Assembly (NCBI RefSeq): GCF_026107645.2
Contig: NZ_JAPCHV010000011.1
Span: 1-64,000 of the forward strand
Length of the DNA stretch: 64,000 bases
Origin: Flavobacterium sp. MFBS3-15
GTDB taxonomy: Bacteria > Bacteroidota > Bacteroidia > Flavobacteriales > Flavobacteriaceae
Direction of reading: 5' to 3'
Shown: positions 36,434 through 45,746 of the stretch, in pieces
Layout of the letters: every line of letters begins with the position of its first letter
How positions within the stretch are numbered: position 1 is the stretch's first letter
Notes under the pieces: generated by a model
Databases searched by the model: none
The model's input: the letters and a program-made list of their open reading frames with translations, nothing else
What the model was told of the DNA's origin: nothing
Made by a program: the position numbers and the translations under genes

Positions 36434-36491
36434 AAAAACTTTCATCTCGCTATTAATTGCTTTAGCAATCTATGAAATTCGTGGCAAAAAA

Positions 36492-37937
36492 TTACTGCAT
36501 CATTGAATATCCCACTGCCTCACCAATAAGGGTCGCCGAGGTACACTCGCTTACCAACACATTCACAAAGTCGCCGGGCTTGTAGTCGCCTTTCGGGAAT
36601 ACCACTACGGTGTTTTGCGAGTTGCGCCCGCTCCAGTGCTGGTCGGAACGCTTCGATTCTTTCTCAACGAGTACTTCCACGATCTGGCCTACAAAACGCT
36701 GTGTGCGTCCCAACGCCATCGACTGCTGCAGGTTGATGATCTCTACCAGCCTGCGGTTTTTTACTTCGTCAGGCACGTCGTCTTCCATTTTGCGTGCGGC
36801 CAGTGTACCCGGGCGTTCAGAGTAGGCGAACATGAACCCGAAGTCGTACTTGCAGTGCTCCATGAGGCTCAGCGTATCCCGGTGGTCTTCTTCGGTTTCG
36901 GTAGGGAAGCCGGCAATCATGTCCTGCGACAGTGATATTTCCGGTATGATGCGGTAAATGTTGTCCACCAGTTCCATGTATTCCTCGCGGGTGTGCTGGC
37001 GGTTCATTTCCTTTAGTATGCGTGTGCTGCCGCTTTGTACCGGCAGGTGGATGTACTTACATATATTATGGTGTTTCGCCATTACCTCAATCACCTCCAG
37101 GTGCATGTCCTGCGGATTGGAGGTCGAGAAACGGAAACGCATTTTCGGGAAGGCAGTGGCAGCCATGTCGAGCAGCTGTGCAAAATCGACCGCAGTGACC
37201 TTCTGCATTTCAGATGCCTTTACGAAATCCTTCTTCAGGCCGCCGCCATACCAAAGGTAGCTGTCTACATTCTGCCCAAGGAGCGTTATTTCCTTAAAGC
37301 CCCTGTTCCAGAGGTCCTGTATCTCCTCCATGATGCTTTGCGGCTCGCGGCTGCGCTCGCGCCCACGGGTGAAAGGCACCACGCAGAAGGTACACATATT
37401 GTCGCACCCACGGGTTATCGATACGAATGCGGTAACGCCGTTGCTGTTGAGGCGTACCGGAGCAATATCGCCATACGTCTCCTCTTTGGAAAGAATAACG
37501 TTGATGGCATCGCGGCCTTCGTCAACTTCCTTCAGCAGGTTGGGGATGTCCTTGTAGGCATCCGGGCCTACCACCATGTCTACTATTTTTTCTTCTTCCA
37601 GGAACTGGCTTTTGAGGCGTTCGGCCATACAGCCCAGTACACCCACCTTCATTCCGGGGTTGATCTTTTTTACGGCATTGTATTTTTCGAGCCTTTTGCG
37701 CACAGTCTGCTCCGCCTTGTCGCGAATCGAGCAGGTATTGACCAATACAAGGTCGGCCTCCTCTATATTCTGGGTGGTGTTAAATCCTTCATTGGCAAGG
37801 ATTGAGGCTACGATCTCGCTGTCCGAGAAGTTCATCTGGCAGCCATAGCTCTCTATGAAAAGCTTTTTGGTGTTTCCTTCCTTCTGCTCCAAAACAAGGC
37901 TTTGGCCCTGCTTATTTTCTTCAATTATCTTTTCCAT
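36492..37937 (-). CDS. miaB: tRNA-2-methylthio-N6-dimethylallyladenosine synthase MiaB
   Basis: The 481-residue radical SAM methylthiotransferase has the N-terminal UPF0004 domain with its cluster cysteines (ESYGCQMNFSDSE, NTCSIRDKAEQ, LGCMAERL). The radical SAM CxxxCxxC follows in RGCDNMCTFCVVPFTRGRERSR, then a C-terminal TRAM domain. It modifies A37 of tRNAs reading UNN codons. The ATG at 37937 directly follows an in-frame GTG; either is possible. A strong promoter (TTG, 21 bases, TATCTTTG) lies about 30 bases upstream. In the absence of the GxxExxY element it would be contiguous with the sigma-54 activator. Confidence 0.97.
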   Translation of the reverse strand: MEKIIEENKQGQSLVLEQKEGNTKKLFIESYGCQMNFSDSEIVASILANEGFNTTQNIEEADLVLVNTCSIRDKAEQTVRKRLEKYNAVKKINPGMKVGVLGCMAERLKSQFLEEEKIVDMVVGPDAYKDIPNLLKEVDEGRDAINVILSKEETYGDIAPVRLNSNGVTAFVSITRGCDNMCTFCVVPFTRGRERSREPQSIMEEIQDLWNRGFKEITLLGQNVDSYLWYGGGLKKDFVKASEMQKVTAVDFAQLLDMAATAFPKMRFRFSTSNPQDMHLEVIEVMAKHHNICKYIHLPVQSGSTRILKEMNRQHTREEYMELVDNIYRIIPEISLSQDMIAGFPTETEEDHRDTLSLMEHCKYDFGFMFAYSERPGTLAARKMEDDVPDEVKNRRLVEIINLQQSMALGRTQRFVGQIVEVLVEKESKRSDQHWSGRNSQNTVVVFPKGDYKPGDFVNVLVSECTSATLIGEAVGYSMMQ

Positions 37938-37963
37938 CACTCCTGTAGTGCTTTTTAGAAGGG

Positions 37964-37995
37964 CAAAGATAGCACTTTATTAATTATTATGACAA
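37964..37995 (-). promoter_or_regulatory. miaB promoter
   Basis: TTG, 21 bases, TATCTTTG on the minus strand; the -7 element is a perfect match and the spacer is at the long end of the usual range. Confidence 0.6.
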
Positions 37996-38203
37996 GTTGG
38001 CAGATTGATTTTGGGTTTAAGCCGAAAGTTAAAATTACCGGACAGGTTATTTAAAAATCAAGATTAGAAAAATTAAACTCTTTCCCTGACTTTACTCACG
38101 TGTGGCACTTTTTATCCTCAAGGGGGTCATTAAAAATCAGGTGTGTTATCATAAAAAAACACCTTTAAATTCCCTAAAAATCTTACTATTTAAAAAAAAC
38201 CAA

Positions 38204-38211
38204 TACTTTTG
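38204..38211 (+). promoter_or_regulatory. -7 element of topA
   Basis: TACTTTTG matches TAnnTTTG perfectly and ends 19 bases before the topA ATG. The -33 region lacks a clear TTG. Confidence 0.5.
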
Positions 38212-38229
38212 CCCCCAAAGAAACATGGT

Positions 38230-40731
38230 ATGGCAAAGAATTTAGTGATCGTTGAGTCGCCTGCAAAGGCAAAAACCATAGAGAAATTTTTAGGAAAAGA
38301 CTTTCAGGTAGAGTCCAGTTACGGGCACATCGCCGACCTTCCCAGCAAGGAGATAGGGGTGGACGTAGCGAATGGCTTCAAGCCGAAATATGAAGTATCT
38401 TCCGACAAGAAGGCTTTGGTTAAAAAGCTCAGGGATCTGTCTAAGTCGGCCGAAATGGTTTGGCTGGCTTCCGATGAGGACCGCGAGGGTGAGGCGATCG
38501 CATGGCACCTTGCGGAAGAACTTAAACTGGACAAGGCCAAGACCAAGCGCATCGTTTTCCATGAGATCACCAAGACAGCAATCCAAAAGGCGATCGAGAA
38601 CCCAAGGGGAATCAACTATGATTTGGTAAATGCCCAGCAGGCACGACGCGTGTTGGACAGGCTGGTGGGCTACGAGCTTTCGCCGGTACTTTGGAAGAAG
38701 GTGAAAAGCGGGCTGTCAGCCGGAAGGGTGCAGTCGGTATCGGTGCGTCTTATCGTAGAGCGGGAGCGTGAAATACAGAATTTCAATTCGGAAGGTACGT
38801 ACAGCGTGACTGCTGAATTCGTGAACGAAGCCGGAAAATCTTTTAAGGCAAGGCTTCCGAAGAACTTTTCGACTAAGCAGGAGGCTCAGGACTTTTTGAA
38901 TAAAAATATAGGTACTATATATAAGGTGTCGGACCTTGAAACAAAACCGGCAAAAAAATCGCCCGCAGCGCCGTTTACTACGTCTACGCTGCAACAGGAA
39001 GCATCGAGGAAATTGTACTTCCCGGTGGGTGTTACCATGATGCTGGCGCAGCGCCTATATGAAGCAGGGCTTATAACCTACATGAGGACCGACAGTGTGA
39101 ACCTTTCGCAGGAAGCCATGGCGGCAGCGCAGGATGAAATAACCAGGTCTTATGGCAAGGAGTTCAGCAAGCCGCGAACCTACGCAACTAAGAGCAAGGG
39201 GGCGCAGGAAGCACACGAAGCAATCCGGCCGACCGATATGTCGCGTCACACGGTAAACATCGACCGCGACCAGGCAAGGCTGTATGACCTGATCTGGAAA
39301 CGTACCGTTGCTTCACAAATGAGCGATGCCGAATTGGAGCGTACCAATGTAAAGATTGAGGCCAATAACCATAAAGAATTATTTACAGCGTCAGGAGAGG
39401 TGCTTTTGTTTGAAGGTTTTCTCAAAGTGTACCTTGAAGGCAGTGATGATGAAGATGCAGAACAGGAAGGAATGCTACCTGCACTAAAAGTAAACGAAAG
39501 GTTAAATAACAATTACATAACCGCTACCGAGCGTTTCTCCCGTCCACCGGCGCGCTATACTGAGGCGGCATTGGTTAAGAAGCTGGAGGAGCTTGGTATC
39601 GGCCGTCCATCTACATATGCGCCGACCATTTCTACCATCATCAACAGGAATTATGTTGAAAAAGGGAGTTTTGAAGGGCAGGAGCGTAAATATACGCAAA
39701 TGATGCTGAAAGGTTCGCAGGTTTCAAGCCAGGAACTGACAGAAAACTACGGTTCGGATAAAGGGAAGTTAGTCCCTACAGATATTGGAATCATTGTAAA
39801 TGACTTTCTTGTAAACCATTTTGAAACGATTCTCGACTATAATTTTACCGCTAAGGTAGAGCAGGATTTTGACGAGATCGCTTCGGGCAATGAGGACTGG
39901 ACGAAAATGATGAATGATTTCTACGGACATTTCCATCCGACAGTACAGGACGTGGAAAAAAATGCCGAAAGAGAATCGGGCGAAAGGATATTGGGTACCG
40001 ATCCTAAAACAGGTAAACCGGTAAGTGTGCGCCTCGGAAGGTTTGGTGCTATGGCGCAGATAGGTGATGCTGAGGATGAGAACAAGCAGTTCGCCAGCCT
40101 GATGCCTGACCAAAACATTACTACGATTACTTTAGACCAGGCATTGGCGCTTTTCATGCTGCCAAAGAGCCTTGGTACTTACAAAGGAGAAGAGGTTGAA
40201 GTGAATAACGGGCGTTTTGGTCCGTATGTGCGCTTTGGCAAAACATTTATTTCATTGCCAAAAGGAGAGGATCCGTTGGATGTTACTTTCGAAAGGGCAC
40301 AGGAGCTCATTTCTGAAAAAGAGCAGGCCGACGCTCCTATAGGTGTATATGAAGGCCAGCCGGTTCAAAAAGGTGTTGGTCGCTTTGGGCCATTCATCAA
40401 ATGGAACGGGATGTTTATCAACGTAAACAAAAAATATAATTTTGACCGCCTTTCGCAGGATGATATCGTTAACCTGATTGAAGATAAAATCCAGAAAGAC
40501 CAGGATAAAGTGCTTCACAACTGGGAAGCAGAAGGTATAAAAGTAGAGAAGGCGCGCTGGGGCCGTTCAGTTATCCTTAAAGGAAAAACCAAGATAGAGT
40601 TGGGCAAAGATGTTGATGCGGCCGCACTGACACTCGACCAGGTAAAAGCAATGATCGAGGCCAAAGCCCCTGCGAAGAAAACTGCCCCAAAGAAAGCACC
40701 GGCAAAAAAGACAACCGCAAAAAAGAAATAA
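38230..40731 (+). CDS. topA: DNA topoisomerase I (type IA)
   Basis: The 833-residue enzyme relaxes negative supercoils. It has the Toprim domain (LVIVESPAKAKTIEKFLG; LASDEDREGEAIAWHL), the active-site segment AGLITYMRTDS containing the nucleophilic Tyr, and ARYTEAALVKKLEELGIGRPSTYAPTI. After residue about 590, instead of the four-cysteine zinc fingers of E. coli, there are repeated Topo C-terminal units (NNGRFGPYVRFGKTFISLPKG; GVGRFGPFIKWNGMFINV), then a histone-H1-like tail of Lys, Ala and Pro. The ATG at 38230 is supported by homology. It lies 6 bases upstream of the arginase-like gene, so the two form an operon. Confidence 0.97.
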   Translation: MAKNLVIVESPAKAKTIEKFLGKDFQVESSYGHIADLPSKEIGVDVANGFKPKYEVSSDKKALVKKLRDLSKSAEMVWLASDEDREGEAIAWHLAEELKLDKAKTKRIVFHEITKTAIQKAIENPRGINYDLVNAQQARRVLDRLVGYELSPVLWKKVKSGLSAGRVQSVSVRLIVEREREIQNFNSEGTYSVTAEFVNEAGKSFKARLPKNFSTKQEAQDFLNKNIGTIYKVSDLETKPAKKSPAAPFTTSTLQQEASRKLYFPVGVTMMLAQRLYEAGLITYMRTDSVNLSQEAMAAAQDEITRSYGKEFSKPRTYATKSKGAQEAHEAIRPTDMSRHTVNIDRDQARLYDLIWKRTVASQMSDAELERTNVKIEANNHKELFTASGEVLLFEGFLKVYLEGSDDEDAEQEGMLPALKVNERLNNNYITATERFSRPPARYTEAALVKKLEELGIGRPSTYAPTISTIINRNYVEKGSFEGQERKYTQMMLKGSQVSSQELTENYGSDKGKLVPTDIGIIVNDFLVNHFETILDYNFTAKVEQDFDEIASGNEDWTKMMNDFYGHFHPTVQDVEKNAERESGERILGTDPKTGKPVSVRLGRFGAMAQIGDAEDENKQFASLMPDQNITTITLDQALALFMLPKSLGTYKGEEVEVNNGRFGPYVRFGKTFISLPKGEDPLDVTFERAQELISEKEQADAPIGVYEGQPVQKGVGRFGPFIKWNGMFINVNKKYNFDRLSQDDIVNLIEDKIQKDQDKVLHNWEAEGIKVEKARWGRSVILKGKTKIELGKDVDAAALTLDQVKAMIEAKAPAKKTAPKKAPAKKTTAKKK

Positions 40732-40737
40732 CCAACC

Positions 40738-41889
40738 ATGCCTTTTGAATATTTAGAACCACTGGATCATGCACTTGTCGAGTTTGTAGGTGAATTGCCT
40801 TCGCAGTCGTTGGGTAGGAAAGTTGTGATGCATACCGAAGAGGTTTTTCCCGAAACGGAAAATGCCGCCATTGCGATTATTGGCGTGCCGGATAACAGGG
40901 GTATGAATGATAAAAAAGGCCATGTACACCTTAATTATATAAGGAAAGAACTGTACAGTCTTTTTCCGGGCAATTGGGACAAGGCAATTATCGACTTTGG
41001 AAATATTCCTTCGGGCGAGACCCCACAGGATACCTATTATGCTGTGAAAAGCATTTTAGAAGTGCTCATTAAAGACAAGGTGGTCCCAATCGTTATAGGT
41101 GGCTCGCAGGATTTGGCTTACGGTATGTACCGTGCTTACGACAAGCTGGAGCAGATGGTGAACCTGGTAGCTATTGACAGCAGGTTTGATTTTGGGAAAG
41201 AAGATGAGCCGATGTCGGCAAGGTCATACCTTACAAAAATCATCGTGGATGAGCCTAATAACCTGTTCAACTATAGTAATATTGGTTTCCAGACCTATTA
41301 TAATTCTCAAGAAGAGATTGATCTTATTGAAAAGCTCTATTTTGATGCCTACAGGCTGGGCGAGATTAGTAAAGATCCATCAATCGCAGAGCCTGTCTTC
41401 AGGGATGCTGATGTGGTTTGTGTTGATATGACGGCAGTTAAATCAGCAGATTCAGGCAATATTGTTAAATTTATACCAAATGGTTTTGATGGCAAAGAAA
41501 TTTGTACTTTAGCGCGCTACGCCGGGATAAGTGACAAGGTAAGTTCCTTTGGTATTTTCAATCAGGAGGACACCCGGCAGGAGGCAGCGCTTATAGCGCA
41601 GGTGGTATGGTACTTTATTGAGGGCATGCATTATCGTTCGAACGAATATCCGTTTGGGAGCAAGGAGCAATACCTGAAATATATAGTGCCGATGGAAGGC
41701 GAGGAGCTCGTGTTTTATAAGAGTGACAAAACTGACCGATGGTGGATTGATGTCCCATTTGTATCGGGTGTTGACAATAAATTAAAAAGGAATACGTTAT
41801 TACCATGTAGCTATAATGATTACATTAGTGCCTGCAATAACGAGTTTCCTGAAAGATTATGGAAAGCTCAAAGAAAAAACATAATTTAA
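40738..41889 (+). CDS. Arginase/formimidoylglutamase-fold protein with degenerate metal sites
   Basis: The 383-residue protein aligns with the ureohydrolase fold (VVPIVIGGSQDLAYGMYRAY; MVNLVAIDSRFDF; DVVCVDMTAVKSAD). Active enzymes need GGxH, DAHxD and SxDxDxxDP to hold two Mn2+. Here the His of GGxH is Gln (121-125), DAHxD is DSRFD (147-151), and the last motif keeps only D230, with T232 and K235 replacing Asp. It is therefore probably not an active ureohydrolase. It lies 6 bases after topA and 149 bases before gldK. Its position in this place is, as I recall, conserved in gliding flavobacteria, which would suggest a structural or regulatory role. Confidence 0.8.
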   Translation: MPFEYLEPLDHALVEFVGELPSQSLGRKVVMHTEEVFPETENAAIAIIGVPDNRGMNDKKGHVHLNYIRKELYSLFPGNWDKAIIDFGNIPSGETPQDTYYAVKSILEVLIKDKVVPIVIGGSQDLAYGMYRAYDKLEQMVNLVAIDSRFDFGKEDEPMSARSYLTKIIVDEPNNLFNYSNIGFQTYYNSQEEIDLIEKLYFDAYRLGEISKDPSIAEPVFRDADVVCVDMTAVKSADSGNIVKFIPNGFDGKEICTLARYAGISDKVSSFGIFNQEDTRQEAALIAQVVWYFIEGMHYRSNEYPFGSKEQYLKYIVPMEGEELVFYKSDKTDRWWIDVPFVSGVDNKLKRNTLLPCSYNDYISACNNEFPERLWKAQRKNII

Positions 41890-41969
41890 CGTTTTTGTTA
41901 CAAAAAAGACTGCTTTATCGCTAACAATTGAAATGTTTGCTTTTTGACACGGTTTTTTTATTAAAAAAA

Positions 41970-42000
41970 TTGTTTTTTTGAAAATAAATAAATAGGTTTA
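41970..42000 (+). promoter_or_regulatory. Candidate gldK promoter
   Basis: TTG, 20 bases, TAGGTTTA fits the consensus except for the last base. It ends 38 bases before the gldK ATG in a very AT-rich leader. Confidence 0.4.
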
Positions 42001-42038
42001 CGCCCTTAAAAATAGAATTACAAAAACAACCCAAATCT

Positions 42039-43430
42039 ATGAAGAAGTTCATTGCATTAACAGCAACTTTATCATTTTTAATCAGCTGTGGTTCCAGTGA
42101 CCGGGGGGAACTGGTAGGTGTTAGAGGAAAGAAGTGGAGGCCGGAAAAGCCTTATGGTATGACTTTGGTTCCTGGCGGCGCTTTCATTATGGGTAAGTCG
42201 GATGATGACTTGGCGAATGTGCAGGATGCGCCGACTAAAACTGTAACTGTGCGTTCTTTTTACATGGACGAAACAGAGATTACAAACAGTGAATACCGTC
42301 AGTTCGTAGAATGGGTTAAAGATTCGACTATCAGGACCAGGCTTGCTATTCAAGCAGACGAGATGGGCGCTACTCCCGGTAGCGGCGGTATAGGCGAATA
42401 TGCATTTAAAGGTGCTGACGAAGGGGAGGAACTGACTCCTTACGAGACATACATGAAAGAGAACTATTGGGACCTTCCGGACCCAACAAATCCTGATGAC
42501 CTTTATGCAGGCAGGAGGCTTAACCATAAGCCAAAACTGATCCAGGATCCATACAAATATCCGGATGCGGATTATGTAGAGGTGATGGATTCTATGTATC
42601 TTCCTGAATCTGAATCGTATAATGGTGTAAGGACTATAGATGTGTCTAAGCTTGTTTTCCGTTACAAGTGGATGGATATTGAGAAAGCCGCTAATGACAG
42701 GTCGACTTCGGTTAGTTCAAGGGAAAAAAGGAGGCAGTATATCAAGTCGGAGCCGATAGCGATCTATCCGGATACTACGGCTTGGATCAAAGATTTTGCT
42801 TACTCGTATAATGAGCCAATGCACAATGATTATTTTTGGCATGATGCATATGGTGAATATCCTGTAGTGGGTGTTTCATGGAAAAAAGCGAAAGCTTTCT
42901 GTGCGTGGAGGCATCTAAATAAGAATGCTTATCAAAAGCAAAAAGGCAGGCAGTTTGTAAACAAGTTCCGTCTTCCTACTGAGGCTGAATGGGAATATGC
43001 CGCTAGGGGTGGCCTTGAGTCTGCGACATTCCCATGGGGTGGTCCGTATGCTAAAAATGATACAGGGTGTTTCCTTGCTAACTTTAAGCCTAACAGGGGT
43101 GACTATGCAGCAGACGGTGCTCTTTATACGGTAGAGGCACAATCATTCGAGCCAAATGACTTTAATCTCTATAATATGGCGGGTAACGTTTCTGAGTGGA
43201 CGGATTCATCATATGACGCTGCATCCTATGAGTATGTGTCTACAATGAACCCTAACGTTCCTGACCAGACAAATAATCGTAAAGTAATCCGTGGAGGGTC
43301 ATGGAAGGATGTAGGCTACTTCCTTCAGGTGAGTACAAGGGACTGGGAATATGCCGACTCTGCGAGGAGCTACATAGGATTCAGGACTTGTCAGGATTAT
43401 ATGGGTACGGAGAGTACAGCGAATCAATAA
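42039..43430 (+). CDS. gldK: Gliding motility / T9SS lipoprotein GldK
   Basis: The 463-residue lipoprotein (lipobox FLISC, Cys17) carries a formylglycine-generating-enzyme-like (FGE-sulfatase) domain: MTLVPGGAFIMGKSDDD, FYMDETEITNSEYRQFVEW, FRLPTEAEWEYAARGG, MAGNVSEWTDSSYD and KVIRGGSWKD. In T9SS it forms the periplasmic ring with GldN under the outer membrane and has no known sulfatase-modifying role. It is the first gene of gldKLMN, and in gliding flavobacteria these genes are needed for both secretion and motility. Confidence 0.97.
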   Translation: MKKFIALTATLSFLISCGSSDRGELVGVRGKKWRPEKPYGMTLVPGGAFIMGKSDDDLANVQDAPTKTVTVRSFYMDETEITNSEYRQFVEWVKDSTIRTRLAIQADEMGATPGSGGIGEYAFKGADEGEELTPYETYMKENYWDLPDPTNPDDLYAGRRLNHKPKLIQDPYKYPDADYVEVMDSMYLPESESYNGVRTIDVSKLVFRYKWMDIEKAANDRSTSVSSREKRRQYIKSEPIAIYPDTTAWIKDFAYSYNEPMHNDYFWHDAYGEYPVVGVSWKKAKAFCAWRHLNKNAYQKQKGRQFVNKFRLPTEAEWEYAARGGLESATFPWGGPYAKNDTGCFLANFKPNRGDYAADGALYTVEAQSFEPNDFNLYNMAGNVSEWTDSSYDAASYEYVSTMNPNVPDQTNNRKVIRGGSWKDVGYFLQVSTRDWEYADSARSYIGFRTCQDYMGTESTANQ

Positions 43431-43497
43431 GTAACCAACATTTTCTTTTCGAATATTTTAAATTTAACTTAACTAAAAACTAAAAATTATTTTTATT

Positions 43498-44130
43498 ATG
43501 GCACTACCTAAAAAAGTTATGAATTTTGCCTATGGTATGGGAGCGGCAGTTGTAATCATCGGAGCTCTTTTCAAGCTGATGCACTGGCCGGGAGCAAGTC
43601 TGATGCTTATCGTTGGTCTTACGACTGAAGCTTTGATTTTTGGTCTTTCTGCTTTCGATCCTGTTGAGAAGGAGTTGGACTGGTCTCTGGTTTATCCTGA
43701 GCTTGCAGGTGGCGAAGCCAAGAAAAAAGAGCTAAAGAAAGAAGATCCTAAAGAAGCTCAGGGACTACTTTCTCAGAAACTTGACAACCTTTTGAAAGAA
43801 GCTAAAATTGACGGAGCGCTTATGGAAAGCCTTGGAAACAGCATTAAGAACTTTGAATCAGCTGCTAAAGGTATCTCTCCAACTGTTGACTCTATCGCTT
43901 CTCAGAAAAAATACAGCGAAGAAATGTCTCAGGCTGCTGCACAGATGGAATCACTAAACAGCCTTTACAAAGTACAGCTTGAAAGTGCTTCACGTAATGC
44001 TGAAGCTAACAAGGAAATCGCTGATAACGCTGCTAAACTAAAAGAGCAGATGAGCGCCATGACACAAAACATTGCTTCACTAAACAATGTTTACGGTGGT
44101 ATGCTTTCTGCAATGGGTAACAGGGGCTAA
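43498..44130 (+). CDS. gldL: T9SS motor protein GldL
   Basis: The 210-residue protein has two N-terminal transmembrane helices (about 12-30 and 34-54) around the segment FKLMHWPGAS, with Glu44 inside the second helix, the likely counterpart of the proton-channel Glu of GldL/PorL. The cytoplasmic part is mostly coiled coil. GldL and GldM form the inner-membrane motor that drives secretion and gliding using proton motive force. It follows gldK by 67 bases and precedes gldM by 52 bases. Confidence 0.97.
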   Translation: MALPKKVMNFAYGMGAAVVIIGALFKLMHWPGASLMLIVGLTTEALIFGLSAFDPVEKELDWSLVYPELAGGEAKKKELKKEDPKEAQGLLSQKLDNLLKEAKIDGALMESLGNSIKNFESAAKGISPTVDSIASQKKYSEEMSQAAAQMESLNSLYKVQLESASRNAEANKEIADNAAKLKEQMSAMTQNIASLNNVYGGMLSAMGNRG

Positions 44131-44182
44131 TCTAATTAGCAATCAATTTTATTTTAACTAAAAGAAAACAGACTAATTAGAA

Positions 44183-45715
44183 ATGGCAGGAGGAAAATTA
44201 ACCCCAAGGCAGAAGATGATTAACCTCATGTACCTGGTTTTCATCGCAATGTTGGCATTGAATATGTCAAAAGAGGTACTATCGGCCTTCGGCCTTATGA
44301 ACGAGCAATTTGAGTCTTCAAATAAAGATGCTACGGCAAGCAATGATATGCTATACCAAGCGCTTTCTGCAAAGGCTGCAGAGAACCCTACTTTTACAGC
44401 AGCGAAACAGCTGTCTGATAAGGTAAAAGGTATTTCTGCTGAATTTTTCACTTATATTGAAGGCCTTAAAGGCGACATCACTAAGGATATTGAAAAGGAA
44501 GAGAATGGAAAGCTTCCTTACGAAGCAATGGATAAAGGTGATAAAATTGACGAAGGCTGGTTTGAAGGTGATGGTTATTCACCAAAAGGTAAGGAAATTG
44601 TGGCCAGGATTGAGAAGTATAAAGCTGATATGAAGGCTGTTATTGGTAATGATGTTAAATACGTTGCTATTAATAAGGAGCTTGATTCAAGGTTCAATAC
44701 TGCTGATGTTACTGATGGAGAAGGTGTTAAAAAGAAATATCTTGATTATCACTACAAAGGTTTCCCTTCAATCGCATCTTTGACTAAACTTTCTGCAATG
44801 CAGAATAACATCAAAACAATTGAAGCTAACGTGTACAACATCGCTCTTGGTAAAGCTGCGGTGGAATCAATGTCAATGAAAAACTACACTGCGTTAGTAG
44901 TTCTTGACAAGAACGCTTACTTCCAGGGCGAAACAGTTACAGGTAAAGTTGTTTTAGGACGTTATGACTCAAATACACAGCCCGTTGACTTTAAAGGTCC
45001 TGGTAAAATTGAGAATGGTCAGGCAACAATCAACATGACTGCCGGTGCTATTGGAGAACAGGCAATTAAAGGTGAATTCGTTTTCCTTGAAGATGGTAAA
45101 AAAGTGCCGTTACAATTTGAAGGAAAATATGTAGTAGTACCGAGACCAAACTCTGCGACTATCTCAGCTGACAAGATGAATGTTGTGTACCGTGGAGTAG
45201 ATAACCCTATTTCAGTTTCATTTGCAGGTATTGCTGCTAATAACGTTACTGCTTCTGCTCCGGGCATGAGGTCTGCCGGTAAGCCGGGTCAATACATGCT
45301 AAGTCCACAATCAGGAAATGAAGTAGTGGTTAACGTAACTGGTAAACTTCCTGATGGTAAGAATGTCAGCGATAAGAAAGTATTTCGTATCAAAGGCCTT
45401 CCTGCACCAACAGGTAAAATCAGGAATGAGGTTGCTGCAAAAGGTCCTAAATCGAACCTTGAAGTGTGTACAATTTCTGCTGAGATGGAAGATTTCGATT
45501 TCCCTGTAACAGTAAACGTTACACAATTCAACCTTAAAGTTCCTGGATCACCAACCATCGTTGTTTCAGGTAACAAAATGGATGCGAAGGCAAAAGCTGC
45601 CATCGCAAAGGCAAGCAGGGGTGATGTAGTTGTTATCTCTGAAATCAAGGCAAGGTTCGTAGGTATTGACCTTCCTGTGAAAAGAGTTTCAACTTGTACT
45701 TACGAAGTTCAGTAA
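44183..45715 (+). CDS. gldM: T9SS motor protein GldM
   Basis: The 510-residue protein starts with a short cytoplasmic piece and one transmembrane helix (about 11-32, MINLMYLVFIAMLALNMSKE), followed by a long periplasmic part made of helical and Ig-like domains (for example GETVTGKVVLGRYDSNTQPV and the C-terminal VPGSPTIVVSGNKMDAKAKAAI). It crosses the periplasm from GldL to the GldK/GldN ring. Order and spacing are those of gldKLMN. Confidence 0.97.
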   Translation: MAGGKLTPRQKMINLMYLVFIAMLALNMSKEVLSAFGLMNEQFESSNKDATASNDMLYQALSAKAAENPTFTAAKQLSDKVKGISAEFFTYIEGLKGDITKDIEKEENGKLPYEAMDKGDKIDEGWFEGDGYSPKGKEIVARIEKYKADMKAVIGNDVKYVAINKELDSRFNTADVTDGEGVKKKYLDYHYKGFPSIASLTKLSAMQNNIKTIEANVYNIALGKAAVESMSMKNYTALVVLDKNAYFQGETVTGKVVLGRYDSNTQPVDFKGPGKIENGQATINMTAGAIGEQAIKGEFVFLEDGKKVPLQFEGKYVVVPRPNSATISADKMNVVYRGVDNPISVSFAGIAANNVTASAPGMRSAGKPGQYMLSPQSGNEVVVNVTGKLPDGKNVSDKKVFRIKGLPAPTGKIRNEVAAKGPKSNLEVCTISAEMEDFDFPVTVNVTQFNLKVPGSPTIVVSGNKMDAKAKAAIAKASRGDVVVISEIKARFVGIDLPVKRVSTCTYEVQ

Positions 45716-45746
45716 TTTACAAAATAACATACTAAAAGTATAGACA

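Noticed and set aside
38100..38125. TGGCAC in the topA upstream region as a sigma-54 promoter
   Set aside because: The -12 position does not carry GC, while a perfect housekeeping -7 element lies next to the gene.
42039..43430. GldK as an active sulfatase-modifying enzyme
   Set aside because: The FGE-like domain is a known feature of GldK, and the gldKLMN context explains the gene fully.
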